DNA of 64,000 nucleotides, taken from the NCBI RefSeq assembly GCF_033473495.1, contig NC_088939.1:4278001-4342000 (forward strand), written 5' to 3'. Within the stretch, counting starts at the first letter, position 1; each line of letters begins with the position of its first letter. The notes under the pieces are model-generated. The model saw only the letters and a program-made list of their open reading frames with translations, made no database searches and was not told the origin of the DNA. Below are positions 43,782 through 54,412 of this stretch, piece after piece. The DNA is from Cercospora beticola. Taxonomy: Eukaryota > Ascomycota > Dothideomycetes > Mycosphaerellales > Mycosphaerellaceae. Made by a program: the position numbers and the translations under genes.

Positions 43782-45554
43782 CTAACTCGCCACAAGTGCC
43801 TGAACCTTCGAAGGGTCTGCCATTTCGAGCCTCAATTCTTGTCCCTGATTCACAGATCTGACTTGGATGTATCCGCTGTCCTTATTCTGTTCATAGCCGC
43901 CCGGCGCATAGCCCGACGTTGAAGCTTGTGTGACACCATACATGACGGCTCTTGATCCAACTTCTTTGACCAGCTCATCAACCTCAGCATTCGGGTGTTC
44001 ATTCTTCAGGATATCCGCATTGAAAGCTTTGGCGATTTCGATGGGCGACATGCTGACTTTCCTTCCCAAGAGCCAGAAACCGTTGTACATGGTCAGGATC
44101 ACAATGACCGCCGCGAGAGACAGGCCCACGGCAGCGCCGAGGTAGGCGTATTGCGCTCGGTAGACACCCATGGTGCGGATCTGGTTGAGTTGGACTTTCT
44201 GCATATCGCTTGTGTTGGTCATTGTCAAGGCGGTACGGAACATAAGCTGGCGAGCTTGTTCGAGGAAAGCTGGGACGGGATCATTGAAGTAAATGCTGCA
44301 GAGATCTTGGTTCAGTGGAGCGGGTTTCTTGACTGCTTCGGACATGTTGGCGAAGCGGGTACCTACTGGACCAGTCGAGAGAATTTCATAGCCGATTGTA
44401 CCTGCAAAGCGGATGTGGGTGTAGCCGCTCATCGTCTCTTCGAGGGCGTGTGCGAAGCCTCCGAGCTCAGTTGGGCCTTGAGTTCCCGGATCCTCGTACT
44501 CGTTGGTGTGCAAGACTTTGTCGTCGTAGAGAGTTGTTTTAGGGTCAAGAGAGATGGTCGAGCTATTGCCATCGATGATGACAGGATACTCTACCGTCGC
44601 AGCTTGCAGAGCGCGGTTCTGAACCATGAGCACGCCCTCACAATCAGAGTTGTCTTTGTACTGGATGTCCAGATTCATGCGACCTGGCTGGTCGTAGACC
44701 CAGCTTAAAGCAGACCGGTAGACAAACGTGCCGGCCTGTGCATTGATGCATTCCTGGCTGATCTCTGGGTCGATGGAGTTGCAGTTGTCGCCGGGCACTA
44801 CGCTGAATGGCACAGTGTAAGAGGAACAGTTGACAGATAAGCCAGCGGCTTTCAGGCGACCACTGCACTTGCCATCACCGGAGCAGCCAGTCTTGTTGGC
44901 AGGTATGCTCCGTCCGCTTTCGAAAGCTCGGAACACTGGCGCAAAGTCCTCGTGCAGCAGTGGGACAACCCGGAGACGGCCAGACATGTATCCAGTCGGA
45001 AGATCAATCCTCTGCGCAGCCTGGATGCTGACATCGACATTGGATACAGCTTTCGAGATCTCGACTTCCGACGAACGTTGAAGCAGTGGTCCATTGAGAG
45101 GCGTAATAGTCAGGAAAAGCGTAACGAACGCGATGAAGTTGAAGTGTCTCCCTGCCTTCAAACTTGCGAGCGCCGAGCTTCCATAGTCCCAATTGCGATG
45201 AAGATCTCCAATGTTTGTGCCGTCTGCTATTGCTCTCTTCCACCAATTTATCGTAGCACCTCGGCTCATTGCATCTTGAAGAAGGACATTGGCGATGGTA
45301 TATGCGAACGATACATAGACCGAAGGTGAGTATTTCCAGCTTCCGATTGGTCTACCGTCTGAGAAGAAGAGGATGGCCACGGCTCCAGCAATACACAGAA
45401 GTGCTAGGGAAAGGGCGAGTAGCCCGACCCAGGGCATGCGTCGAAGGACGCCGCCTCTCCAGGCATGTCTGTCAGAACGAGTTGCATCGCGGTACTGTTG
45501 AGCGACATTCGAGCGCTCTTGCAGTCCCAGGTCTCTGAGGCCGACGTTGACCAT
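43782..45554 (-). CDS. DUF3176-type membrane protein, 590 aa
   Basis: A fungal integral membrane protein of unknown function. The frame is open to 45650, but the first codon is GTG; the first ATG is at 45554 (MVNVGLRDLGLQ). The N-terminal membrane part has WVGLLALSLALLCIAGAVAI, then SVYVSFAYTIANVLLQDAM, the family hallmark INWWKRAIADGTNIGDLH followed by NWDYGSSA, and FNFIAFVTLFLTI. A large, Cys- and N-glycosylation-rich domain of about 350 residues is probably extracellular. It ends with one more helix (LGAAVGLSLAAVIVILTMY) and a cytosolic tail. This layout agrees with DUF3176 proteins as I recall them, which are numerous in filamentous ascomycetes. No intron is needed. Confidence 0.8.
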   Translation of the reverse strand: MVNVGLRDLGLQERSNVAQQYRDATRSDRHAWRGGVLRRMPWVGLLALSLALLCIAGAVAILFFSDGRPIGSWKYSPSVYVSFAYTIANVLLQDAMSRGATINWWKRAIADGTNIGDLHRNWDYGSSALASLKAGRHFNFIAFVTLFLTITPLNGPLLQRSSEVEISKAVSNVDVSIQAAQRIDLPTGYMSGRLRVVPLLHEDFAPVFRAFESGRSIPANKTGCSGDGKCSGRLKAAGLSVNCSSYTVPFSVVPGDNCNSIDPEISQECINAQAGTFVYRSALSWVYDQPGRMNLDIQYKDNSDCEGVLMVQNRALQAATVEYPVIIDGNSSTISLDPKTTLYDDKVLHTNEYEDPGTQGPTELGGFAHALEETMSGYTHIRFAGTIGYEILSTGPVGTRFANMSEAVKKPAPLNQDLCSIYFNDPVPAFLEQARQLMFRTALTMTNTSDMQKVQLNQIRTMGVYRAQYAYLGAAVGLSLAAVIVILTMYNGFWLLGRKVSMSPIEIAKAFNADILKNEHPNAEVDELVKEVGSRAVMYGVTQASTSGYAPGGYEQNKDSGYIQVRSVNQGQELRLEMADPSKVQALVAS

Positions 45555-46149
45555 GATTAGCGACGTCGAAGAGCAAAAGACGGTAATTGTGGTTGATAGT
45601 GAACGATGCGCAGACGCACGATACTTTATGTGTATTCGTTGACATGGCACCTAACATAGCCCATACTCAAGCCTAGATTTAGGAGCCACATTACGAGATC
45701 CGCATGCTATACGGTTTTTCCGGTCTCGCTCATCAATGTTGTAACAATCCTGCGGATTCTTCTCAGCATTTAGCTTTGGGGGCGTTTCTTGGCACCTTCC
45801 CTGAATTGATAGACAGCTACTCCAGCGGCCTTGGCTGCGACGCCAACGTCAGCGAAGCTGCATTGGGGCTCAGAGAAACCTGTGGAACACGACCATGAGC
45901 GTACTGGTATGCTTATGAGATATTCGTCGGTGGTACGGAGTTCGCGAGGGTCTCCTGAGGCGCTGCGCAAGCATGACTAAGGTGTTCATCGGCTTGCGGC
46001 TGATGAGAAACTGCTGAATGGGCGGTATCTCGAGTGACTATATCTTGTCCCAGGGATAGCGCGCAACGTCTCAACTTCCAGAACCATACGATCTTTTCAT
46101 TGGAGAAGTCCAGCAAATGCTCCCGCTTCGAAGTGTCCACACGCCCAAG
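45555..46149. promoter_or_regulatory. divergent promoter region
   Basis: About 595 bp between the DUF3176 gene and the secreted cysteine protein, which diverge. The secreted protein frame has another ATG at 46117. No specific site recognised. Confidence 0.35.
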
Positions 46150-47082
46150 ATGTTCTTCCTTGCTGCTGTCAGCTCGCTTCTACTGGCCTCGAAGACGATG
46201 GCTACCGGGCTCCCTTCGTTGCCAGCCCGGACAGTGCTTGCTGCAGACAAGCTCGGTGCACGAGAGTGGTCTCCAGGACCCACTCATCCTCCAGCCTTTC
46301 TGCCTCGTCGCCAGAGTGATGAGCTGTCCCCACTTTGCGGCTATGCGGAGGGCGATGCTGGTAAGTCCACCGACCTTTGTCCTGCCTGACTTGTACTGAC
46401 ACTTGTCCTAGCGATGGCCATTCAATGCACCGGTGGCGAATTCTGCGGGTTCAATCTGACATACAATGCTTTCGGCTGCTGCTCGTCGGTTGTCGCCGCG
46501 GAAGAACAATTGCTGGGCGAATGCGGGTACTACACGACATGCCTGGATTTTGAGGAACCTTGCGATGCTGCATGTCAGGCCAACAAGGACATCTACCGAT
46601 GCACTGAATCTGCATTCCCCAAGTGTGTCAAGTACGAGTTTGCTATCGAAGGAGCAACTCTTACCAACTATGGTTGCGCGGATACCGTTGCGAGCCCCAC
46701 AGAGGTATTGCAAGTACTGAGCACCACGGTGGCAGGCGGAGGCGCAGGGGCGTCCGGTGCGGCGTCCAGTGGATCGACTGGCCTGGACTCACTTATCGAG
46801 AATCTGTTGTCAATCCCGTCTGCGATAGATGCGGTGCCCAGCCAGCTGCCATCGGGAATATTGACCTCTGCCGCGACGACACCAACGGACAGCGTGTCAA
46901 GGTCAGTCACCCGAACACAGGGGACAGCCGATACATCGGGTGGCAGTTCCGCTCAGCAGACTGGCGAGTCTTCCTCTTCACAGGCTGAAGACAGCGCGGC
47001 AACTGCCGTGGGTCCAAAGGCGGCCGCTGTCGCTGGCGCGCTCTTCTATGCAAGCATCTGGGCGCTGGCGAGAGTATTGTAG
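46150..47082 (+). CDS. secreted cysteine-rich protein with GPI-like tail, 293 aa
   Basis: Exons 46150-46360 and 46412-47082 (882 nt) join around a 51-bp intron. The start at 46150 gives a signal peptide (MFFLAAVSSLLLASKTMA). An ATG 33 bp upstream is in frame but would place HTPK residues before it. A compact domain with 12 cysteines follows (LCGY, CTGGEFCG, GCCSS, ECGYYTTCLDF, PCDAACQ, RCTES, KCVKYEF, NYGCADT). I recall this C..C..CC..C..TTC-D spacing from secreted proteins of many plant- and insect-associated fungi. A Ser/Thr/Ala/Gly-rich linker and a hydrophobic end (AAAVAGALFYASIWALARVL) look like a GPI-anchoring signal. It is a candidate surface or effector protein; the function is not known. 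Confidence 0.8.
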
Positions 47083-47146
47083 ACGGCCAGAGCAGCTGTG
47101 GGCGGGTTGGTAGTAGTGGACCACAATAGACTAGACAAGCACATGT

Positions 47147-47656
47147 TCACACAAGCATTGAATTTCCTCTCATTCCAGTCGCTTTCATGCAGAGCCACTT
47201 GCCATCGCAGACTTTGAATTCGGAAATAGTCATCGAGTGTATGGTGACTCCTGGGGGTCTGCCGGTGATTTCCATGTCCGTGAAGAGCGAAGCCAGTCCT
47301 CTCTTGGGATCGACTTTCGAAGTCATGCCCAGTATTCGCACTTTTGACTGAGGGAACTCCAGTGCCCCTCGGCGATGGTGGTCGACCCAGCCCGGCAAAT
47401 CTTCTGCCTTTTGGTTGTGCATACTAGCCATGAAGTCTTGGTCGTAGCCATCTATGTTAACGGCTTTGTCATATTGCCTCGTGTTGAGGAGCTCGGTATT
47501 CATGGCGAAGAAGCTTTCTAGATGCTCACGGATCTTGCGGATATCGGTGCAGTCTCCAGGTAGGCGTGTGAGAGGACTCTCCAGTTTATGATCGCCATCT
47601 TTGCCGTCCAGAGACACGGGCGTCAAAGGCTCGTATTCGCTCATGACCCACGCCAT
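47147..47656 (-). CDS. possible NTF2/SnoaL-like protein, 169 aa
   Basis: One frame from ATG (CAT 47654-47656) to 47147, convergent with the secreted cysteine protein. The sequence IREHLESFFAMNTELLNTRQYDKA resembles the first helices of an NTF2-like cone fold. LASLFTDMEITGRPPGVTIH and ISEFKVCDGKWLCMKATGMRG resemble its last strands. No active-site residue set is recognisable, so the activity is unknown. The length fits a single-domain NTF2-like protein. A Met at residue 5 could be the true start. It is divergent from FRG1 across 280 bp. Confidence 0.55.
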   Translation of the reverse strand: MAWVMSEYEPLTPVSLDGKDGDHKLESPLTRLPGDCTDIRKIREHLESFFAMNTELLNTRQYDKAVNIDGYDQDFMASMHNQKAEDLPGWVDHHRRGALEFPQSKVRILGMTSKVDPKRGLASLFTDMEITGRPPGVTIHSMTISEFKVCDGKWLCMKATGMRGNSMLV

Positions 47657-47936
47657 GCGCTTTGCTGCTCTGCGCGGTGCTCAAGAATCTGTGGCGGGAT
47701 GCAAATGTCGCGAGCACGGATTTGGCAATATGCTGTTTTGGTGCATGTTGATCATCGTGCGCCATGGAGGTTAGAGAAGGACATGCGAAAAGTGGCGCAG
47801 GTGGAGGTGTGGTGGTACAGTTTCACGTAGACCAGTGGTGGGTACCTGCCGAAGCTCTAACTTAGCCTTGGCATCTCTAAGATCAACAACAACTCGAGCT
47901 CGGAAATCTTGAGCACAGAGTGGACATCTCGCAAAG

Positions 47937-48740
47937 ATGGTGAAGGCGCTGACATTCAAGGGCGACAAGAAGCCGCCCAAGAAGCGCAAGAGAGAGGCAA
48001 AGGAGGGCGACGATGCCGACACACCTTCCTCCAAGCAGCTCGTGTCTACGCAGAATGCCGAAGCCGACGACGACGAGAATTGGGTGTCTGCGGACGCCAT
48101 CGACGACGTTGCCGGACCCGTGATCCTCGTGCTGCACTCCGAGCCAGTCGCATGCATCGCCGTCGACCAGCTCGGCCGAGTCTTCACGAGCAAGATCGAG
48201 AACATGATCGAGGGCGAGCCACATTCGGCGGAACCACACGATGTGCGACAGGTATGGGTCAGTCAGAAGATTGTGGGCATGGAGAACAGCTTCACATTCA
48301 AGGGTCATCACGGGAAATACTTGGGCTGCGACCAGTATGGTATTCTGTCATCGACTCGCGAAGCTGTGTCGCCAGAAGAGACGTTCAAAGTTACACCGGC
48401 AGAGGGCAAACCAGGACAATTTGAGATTGAGACGATGCGATCTACGTTCCTGTCTGTAGACGGCGACAAGACACCTGCCGAAGTTCGAGGCGATGCAGAG
48501 GCTGCGGGCGAGACAACGAGCATTCGCATCCGTATGCAAGCTCGCTTCAAACCAAAGCACAAGACAGAGAAGGCGGAGAAAGTGCGCTCAAAAATTACTC
48601 GCAAAGAGCTGGAAGCTGAGGTGGGAAGACGATTGGACGATGATGAGGTGAAGAAGCTGAAAAAGGCGAGGAAAGAAGGCAATTATCATGAAGCTATGTT
48701 GGACGTGAAAGTCAAGGGCAAACATGACAAGTTCGCCTGA
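47937..48740 (+). CDS. FRG1: FRG1-like protein, 267 aa
   Basis: An F-actin-bundling and RNA-associated nuclear/nucleolar protein in animals; fungal homologues are little studied. One exon from ATG 47937 (context AAAGATGG) to TGA 48740. The N-terminus is basic (KGDKKPPKKRKREAKEG), a likely nuclear signal. The centre is a fascin-like beta-trefoil with ENSFTFKGHHGKYLGCDQ followed by YGILSSTREAVSPEETF and RSTFLSVDGD, which are FRG1 landmarks. The C-terminus has a Lys-rich helical stretch (RSKITRKELEAEVGRRLDDDEVKKLKK) and KGKHDKFA. The length matches the 250-270 aa of other FRG1 proteins. Confidence 0.88.
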   Translation: MVKALTFKGDKKPPKKRKREAKEGDDADTPSSKQLVSTQNAEADDDENWVSADAIDDVAGPVILVLHSEPVACIAVDQLGRVFTSKIENMIEGEPHSAEPHDVRQVWVSQKIVGMENSFTFKGHHGKYLGCDQYGILSSTREAVSPEETFKVTPAEGKPGQFEIETMRSTFLSVDGDKTPAEVRGDAEAAGETTSIRIRMQARFKPKHKTEKAEKVRSKITRKELEAEVGRRLDDDEVKKLKKARKEGNYHEAMLDVKVKGKHDKFA

Positions 48741-48839
48741 AGAGCTGCCATGTTACAATGGCTCCTGCGCAACCCCTCTCATCCTGGATGAAAGACGGCA
48801 TCGTGAATAATTGGTTCCAGCTAGCCGCAATTTGGCAAC

Positions 48840-50021
48840 TCAGCGAGTACAATCGCGATCGCCAGGGTGTTCGCCCCTGCCCAGCCGCTCAACGAAGACA
48901 CGCACTCTTTCAAGATCTGCTGGCTCTGGTGCTGGCGAGATCTGAATCTGCGACGGAGAGACGTAATCCGAGAATGGTCGGCCCAATGTCTGCGGTGTCG
49001 AAGGCAGCTCGGCTGAACGTCTACCAGCTGCTGGCGTTTCTGGAAGTTCATCTCCTGTAGCTTCTCCAGCACTGGAAGAACGAGTGTTACGTTCTGCCCC
49101 ATTCGCGACTTGCTGGAGATTTCCAGCACTGAAAGAACGCGAGTCGCCACTGGCTCCAGCCTCTTGTTGCGCAGCTTCCTCCAAAAGACGTCTCACAGAC
49201 GGAAGTGTGGCCAGATCACCACTTGGAATCCGAGCTGGACGAGTTCGAGCTGGCGGTGTAGGCGTGTCGGAGTCTGTCACGCTATACGTGTCGTCGAAGC
49301 GTTGTTGCTGGCGTTCTTGGAAGCGGAAGCTCGTAGCCTCACTTGCAGCGCTTGGTCCGCGTGCCAAAGGCTGCTCTTCGCGTGGAGGCGACTCTTGACG
49401 CACCCCCGATCTCAACCCGATCTTTCTGTTCTCTTCAGCATTGCGTTGCGCTTCGCGAAGCCTCTCAAGCTGTTCAGAATATTGGCGATCCTTTTCTTCC
49501 TCCTCACGCTCAAGCTGTTCCTTTCTCTCCTCCAATGCCCTCGCCCTGTTCCAGAGCGTGGACCTCTTCTCCAGCTCTTTCTCCTTTCCCTTCCCCTTGC
49601 CACCCTCCCGCGCATCTTGCTCCGTCTCGCTAGGCACAAGTCTCGCAGTCGGACTGTAGATCACCGGCGGCTCAGTGACTTGATTCGCAAACCGAGGATT
49701 TGGCGGGATGCTTCGCTCATATCCAGGCAGTCTTTCCACGCGGACTCTCTCGTCGTTTCTCGGCCTGATACTGTTGCGCTCCATTGGGCTGAGTTCGTAA
49801 ATTTCTGGCCGTCTGCGATGTGTTGGCGTGGTCATCGGGCTTGAAGCAGGAGTTGGTGGTGGGTTGCGCTGCTCTCTGTCTAGACCATGGAGGTCCTGGT
49901 GACGTCTGCTGCAGCAGCAGCAGAAGAGGTCCGCGATGTATTCGCAAATGCACTTCGGTGATTCATACCAAGGTTGAGTCGTTCGTCCTGGTGGACGGTC
50001 TCGGCTATTGTGTCCGCTCAT
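48840..50021 (-). CDS. hypothetical disordered coiled-coil protein, 393 aa
   Basis: A single minus-strand frame. It is open to 50081, but that codon is GTG; the first ATG is at 50021 (MSGHNSRDRPPGRTTQPW). A short Cys-rich segment near the N-terminus (CICEYIADLFCCCCSRRH) could be palmitoylated and bind membrane. A charged stretch (about residues 150-200, RALEERKEQLEREEEEKDRQYSEQLERL in two parts) is a clear coiled coil. The rest is Pro/Ser/Thr-rich and disordered, with Q- and CAG-type bias at the DNA level (a CAG run at about 49911-49926). I do not recognise the family. It could be a membrane-tethered scaffold (inference). Confidence 0.6.
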   Translation of the reverse strand: MSGHNSRDRPPGRTTQPWYESPKCICEYIADLFCCCCSRRHQDLHGLDREQRNPPPTPASSPMTTPTHRRRPEIYELSPMERNSIRPRNDERVRVERLPGYERSIPPNPRFANQVTEPPVIYSPTARLVPSETEQDAREGGKGKGKEKELEKRSTLWNRARALEERKEQLEREEEEKDRQYSEQLERLREAQRNAEENRKIGLRSGVRQESPPREEQPLARGPSAASEATSFRFQERQQQRFDDTYSVTDSDTPTPPARTRPARIPSGDLATLPSVRRLLEEAAQQEAGASGDSRSFSAGNLQQVANGAERNTRSSSAGEATGDELPETPAAGRRSAELPSTPQTLGRPFSDYVSPSQIQISPAPEPADLERVRVFVERLGRGEHPGDRDCTR

Positions 50022-50545
50022 GGTTGCGAACTGGGACTGGGTACAACGAATTGGTAATGTTGCATTCGAGATACTGTTCACGACTCCATATTTATTCCTC
50101 TGGTCGAAAGCAGTGAATGCATGTTTGCTTCAGCGAGACCTTTGCGTCGCAGTCCAAAGACTTCTTTCATGCGTGTTTGACCAAGAAGAATGAGTTCATT
50201 GTTTTGCAAACAAGCAGCACGAGTGTTCAGAATCACAATCGCAATTACCACGACTTGGAACTAGAGTCTGCTCCGAGATTTGGCTGTAGCAATTTCGAGA
50301 ACACGTAGGAAGACTGAACAGACTGGTTTCTTCTCGAGTACAACGTGAACGTTGATTGATCAGATACCTGACCCAACGCAGCTTGTGTACAAGAAATGTA
50401 CAAAGACTTCGATGCCATTCATCCATACCTCGTGCGCTCATCATGACCCAAAGAAATGTCTGTAACGTCCATACCAAACGCCTCGCTGTGTTCGCTAAAT
50501 GCCAACAAGAAGGGGTATCCAAAAGTGTAAACAGAATCAACATCA
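50022..50545. other. intergenic, nothing recognised
   Basis: About 520 bp between two minus-strand genes, AT-richer than its surroundings. It should hold the promoter of the 393-aa gene and the 3' UTR of the glycosyltransferase. Confidence 0.4.
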
Positions 50546-53500
50546 TCAAGCCGTGCCCACGCGGCCAAGTGGCCGCTTATTACTGCTTCCGCTGGTAATC
50601 TTCCTTAGCAAATCGCCGTTGGTAGCCTTAGAAGACAACGCCGAGCTTCGTCGCCCCTTCTGGTCTCCATCTTCACTCCCCGCGACCACAGTCGCAGAAG
50701 ACTGCGAGCCACTGCGTTGTTCTGGAGAGAGTTTCTCCCCGCTGCCATACTTCTTCTCCTCAGCCTCGTCCGTGGCATACGTGGTATACTTTTGTCCGCC
50801 GCCAGGTGGCACTTCGACATCTTCCCCGTCTCCGGTTGCTTCCATGGCACTCGTCTTGGGTGCTTCAGCTGCTTGCATTTCCCGCATGCGTTTGGCGAAG
50901 TATTTCTTGAGATCATCGCCTCGCTTTGCGTGCTTCAGCGCTCTGCTTGCTGTATTGATATTCTCAAGTGCCCCAGCTTTCTGCCACCGCCGTTTCTCTC
51001 GATTGAGCTTCATGCGATTCACGATACCGCCACCGACAGGTCCGTATGCATCGTACGCTGCTTGCCAGACATCCTCGTAGACTTTCCAGCCTTCGAGCAC
51101 CTGATTCTCAATTGCCTGCAGTTGTTCCATCTTCTCAGGATCATCCTGCTGCTTGAGCGCCTGTAGATCCTTCGTGCCTTGGACAAGATGTGCTCTGCGA
51201 ATAAAGGCTTTTGATCCAGGACCGTTGTCTGCATGTCGCTTTTTGATGTAGATCAACATGCCCTTGCCCACGTATGCCGGCGGCGAGATGACTGCTGAGA
51301 TGTTCTTCATCACGAATCCTCCAAGGCCCTTACCGACTCCAGTACCAAAGCCGACCAATTTTGCTCCTGCTGTGTCGCCGTCTTTGAAACCTCCTCTGGG
51401 TAGCGTGACTAGTCCTGTCCATGCGTCGTAGATGCCGTAGACGAATTCTCGCCGACCAGCTGTGAAACCTGATCGTACGCCGGTGATTCTGATGGGCTTC
51501 CTGACAGTCGAATCGCCCCACAAACGAGGAGCGTTGTGGAAGCCTTGGGCGATAGCCAGATGTAGGTCATTTGGCATGGTCAGGAATGCCCAGCCGGACT
51601 GCTTGAAGCCTCGGTGGAAGTCACTGGCAAGCTCTTTGAACACGGGCTGAGCTGCTGCATCGACAGAGAGCTCCGTGGCCACTGTGTTCGTAGTGTCGTT
51701 CCGTGTTGCGGGAGGCCGACGATTCGTGTTCTGCTCCGACTCCTCGTGTGGCTGACTTTCGGCGGCTTGCTCAGCCTTCTTCTTCCTCCGCTCCTCTCTG
51801 CGCTTCTCGCGCTCAGCTTTCTTGCGCTCCATTTCCGCATGCTTGCATATGTGCTTCGCCATCCTGACAGGGACCATGCCAACTCCAGTACCAATGCCGT
51901 ACAGAGAGTCTGTCAGAGCGCCAAAGGTACCTGTAAGTGGTTCACCTGGCCCATCGAAGTCGTTCCACGAGACCTTGTGCAAGAGCTTGAGATCGCTAGC
52001 CTTGAGCTTGCCATTTTCCACAAGGATCTCTGCAGCAAGCGCAGACAATCGAAGAACAGATCCTTTAATCCTCCACTCGGCCACTCTGTCCTCAAGAATG
52101 GAGCAACGAATAGTGCGAAGCCCAGCTAGGGGCAGCGAGCGGTGGAAGGAAGCCACTGCATTCGCAGCACCATCTCCCTCTCGCTCGATACCCTCCGCCA
52201 ACTTCTGCACGTTACGTTGTGCCTCTTCTGTCAGACATTGCTTGATGCCCGTGGCCAGTTTTTGAGCAGTAAGTTGCTTCCATGGCACGACTTCGTGAGC
52301 GCCGGCTTTCGCTTCTGAAACTCGCGCGGCCCAGAATGGTTGATCGCCGAAGAATGGCACAATCATGGTCGGCTTGGCGCATTTCAGGCCAATAGCAGTA
52401 GTGCCGGCACCGCCATGATGCACAACGGCCTTCACTCGCGGGAAAAGCCAGTCGTGTGGGACGTTGTCAAGCATGAAGATGTTATCGGGTGTATCATGGT
52501 TGCTGACACCTAGGCCGCCCCATCCTTTGTTGACCAGCGCACGAACTCCTGCGATCTTGGTGGCTTCAAAGATCATCTCCGTAAACTTGTTCGGGTCATC
52601 AACGACGATCGACCCGAAGCCAATGTAGATTGGCGGTGAACCAGCATTGAGGAAGTCCTCAAGATCCTTGTCCGGTTTGAAGTTCTTGGCCATTTCCAGA
52701 AAGACGAAGCCAGAAACATCAATCTCCGGCCCCCAATCTGATGGTTTCGAAACCAATGATGGACTCCACATATACGTATATGGAACGTGCATACGATAGA
52801 GCGCTCCCGGTGCCCAGAGTGAACTGACTGGCTCGAGACCCAGAGTCTTAACTCTGAATCGGTTGACAATGTCTCCGAGACCTTGCCAGGTCATCATCTC
52901 CACGAGCGGATAGCTCATGAAGTTGATGTAGTTCGGGTCAACATTAGATTTACTGTGCTTGATATTTGCAAGAGGGTGTGGAAAGGCCTGATCGGGGTCA
53001 GCAAACGCTGTCCTGCATTTTCGCACACCTGTATACACTCCATTGACTGCCAGATACTTACCTGAGTAGGAGTGTAAGGAAACGTAAACATGATATGCAG
53101 CGGTATACCAAGCCGCTCTGCAATGTGTACATGTGCCATTGAAGGAGGGTTTGCGATAATCGCATCCGCCTAGCGTAAGGTCAGCGTGTAATCCTATGCC
53201 CCAGAGGTGTGGAAAACTCACAACGAACGGAAATTTGTCCCCAAGCAACTTCATATTGAGCGTGTCCTTCTCATCATCCGTGGCATTGACACACGCACGA
53301 TACATCCCATCAAACATCTCGGCCATCCCATCTCGTCGCCTTTTCACTTCTCCTTCGCGTATCGTTTGTAGGTTGGGAACGAGCCCTGGATTCTTCACCA
53401 TGAACGCCATAAGTTCCGATGGATTACCACCGATGCTAAAGAACTCCAGACCGCCATCCTTCTCGACGAAGTCTCGGAATGTCGGATGCGTCGCTATTCG

Positions 53501-54412
53501 TACTCGATGCCCGTGCTCTTCTTTCAAGATCTTGCCTATCTTCAGAAAAGGCTGAATGTCTCCACGGCTCCCAATGATCATGATTACGATATTCAGCCGA
53601 GGTTTGCCTGCTTTCGCGGGGAGTGAGGATGCAATGGAAGAGGCATCATCCTCTGCACTGCGATCTGGATGCTCCGCCGCATATCTTCGTTGCTTTCTGT
53701 CGCGTTTGTTCGGAATGTCCAAATGATGTCTAATGCTGTGACCCAGAGCTTTGGCGAGATAGCCGCTATTCGCTGTCTCGTTGATCGAAATCTTCAATCG
53801 GCCATCGTTCTTGGAGACTTTGCCCTTAGTGCGAAAGTACTCGTTTCCAATGTGAAACTTCGAAAACGACAGTCCTTGTTTCGCTGCTTTCTTTTGCTCC
53901 TCCTCCTCCTTCTGCTCGACCCTGCTCTGCACTCGTTTCGGCTTCTTTGGCTGGGGCGTCGCTCGCCTGTCCTCTTCATCATCGGTACTAGAGTCTGACT
54001 CGGAGGACATGGGATCGAATTGGTATTGGTAGGGATGTTGCTTGCGTCTCATGGCTCTCAACAAGGTGCTGCTTCGAGTCGGGGGCTTCGGTCTGCTCAT
54101 GGGTGCTGTACTGGCTCGCTTTCTTCCAACAACTGTTGGTCCCGTTTCGTCCGGATTGGATGGATTTGTGATCGACTTCACAATGTCGTCCGTTTCACCC
54201 GGAAACTCTGAGAAGTAATCACCTTTGATCCCCGGCGGCGTCTCGACCCGCTCACGAGGTCGTTCATCTTCAGCTTCGTTGTCGAGAGATGCTCCATGTT
54301 GGACGCTAGGCAGAGCGTCGATTGTCGAGACGGATGACTCGCCTTCATTGTCCAGTCGCGTTGGCTCACCAGCGCTCAGTGGCGTTTCCACTGCCTCGAT
54401 GGCGGGCGGCAT
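50546..54412 (-). CDS. large sterol glucosyltransferase-like protein (GT1/GT28), 1246 aa
   Basis: Predicted to transfer glucose from UDP-glucose to a sterol or lipid. Exons are 53222-54412, 53062-53169 and 50546-52987 (3741 nt). The start is the first ATG (CAT 54410-54412); the frame above begins with GTG. The N-terminal 260 residues are disordered with charged runs. The catalytic core has [55 protein letters not shown] from splicing, [14 protein letters not shown] and the donor-site region [19 protein letters not shown] with [10 protein letters not shown]. Then comes a long extension: a basic coiled coil ([20 protein letters not shown]), an ordered region ([29 protein letters not shown]) and an acidic, Ser-rich tail. 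It lacks the GRAM and PH domains of Atg26. Two introns leave the genomic frame open. Confidence 0.9.
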   Translation of the reverse strand: MPPAIEAVETPLSAGEPTRLDNEGESSVSTIDALPSVQHGASLDNEAEDERPRERVETPPGIKGDYFSEFPGETDDIVKSITNPSNPDETGPTVVGRKRASTAPMSRPKPPTRSSTLLRAMRRKQHPYQYQFDPMSSESDSSTDDEEDRRATPQPKKPKRVQSRVEQKEEEEQKKAAKQGLSFSKFHIGNEYFRTKGKVSKNDGRLKISINETANSGYLAKALGHSIRHHLDIPNKRDRKQRRYAAEHPDRSAEDDASSIASSLPAKAGKPRLNIVIMIIGSRGDIQPFLKIGKILKEEHGHRVRIATHPTFRDFVEKDGGLEFFSIGGNPSELMAFMVKNPGLVPNLQTIREGEVKRRRDGMAEMFDGMYRACVNATDDEKDTLNMKLLGDKFPFVVSFPHLWGIGLHADLTLGGCDYRKPSFNGTCTHCRAAWYTAAYHVYVSLHSYSGKYLAVNGVYTGVRKCRTAFADPDQAFPHPLANIKHSKSNVDPNYINFMSYPLVEMMTWQGLGDIVNRFRVKTLGLEPVSSLWAPGALYRMHVPYTYMWSPSLVSKPSDWGPEIDVSGFVFLEMAKNFKPDKDLEDFLNAGSPPIYIGFGSIVVDDPNKFTEMIFEATKIAGVRALVNKGWGGLGVSNHDTPDNIFMLDNVPHDWLFPRVKAVVHHGGAGTTAIGLKCAKPTMIVPFFGDQPFWAARVSEAKAGAHEVVPWKQLTAQKLATGIKQCLTEEAQRNVQKLAEGIEREGDGAANAVASFHRSLPLAGLRTIRCSILEDRVAEWRIKGSVLRLSALAAEILVENGKLKASDLKLLHKVSWNDFDGPGEPLTGTFGALTDSLYGIGTGVGMVPVRMAKHICKHAEMERKKAEREKRREERRKKKAEQAAESQPHEESEQNTNRRPPATRNDTTNTVATELSVDAAAQPVFKELASDFHRGFKQSGWAFLTMPNDLHLAIAQGFHNAPRLWGDSTVRKPIRITGVRSGFTAGRREFVYGIYDAWTGLVTLPRGGFKDGDTAGAKLVGFGTGVGKGLGGFVMKNISAVISPPAYVGKGMLIYIKKRHADNGPGSKAFIRRAHLVQGTKDLQALKQQDDPEKMEQLQAIENQVLEGWKVYEDVWQAAYDAYGPVGGGIVNRMKLNREKRRWQKAGALENINTASRALKHAKRGDDLKKYFAKRMREMQAAEAPKTSAMEATGDGEDVEVPPGGGQKYTTYATDEAEEKKYGSGEKLSPEQRSGSQSSATVVAGSEDGDQKGRRSSALSSKATNGDLLRKITSGSSNKRPLGRVGTA

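Noticed and set aside
43995..44708. 237-codon plus-strand frame
   Set aside because: Fully inside and antisense to the DUF3176 gene, whose reading has membrane helices and family motifs.
49100..49900. Plus-strand frames inside the 48840-50021 region
   Set aside because: Low-complexity shadows of the charged coiled-coil protein on the minus strand.
53170..53221. Reading the glycosyltransferase as one 1343-codon intron-free gene starting at 54577
   Set aside because: The first codon at 54577 is GTG, and translating through 52988-53221 gives a Cys/Tyr-rich segment that interrupts the conserved [12 protein letters not shown] region restored by splicing.
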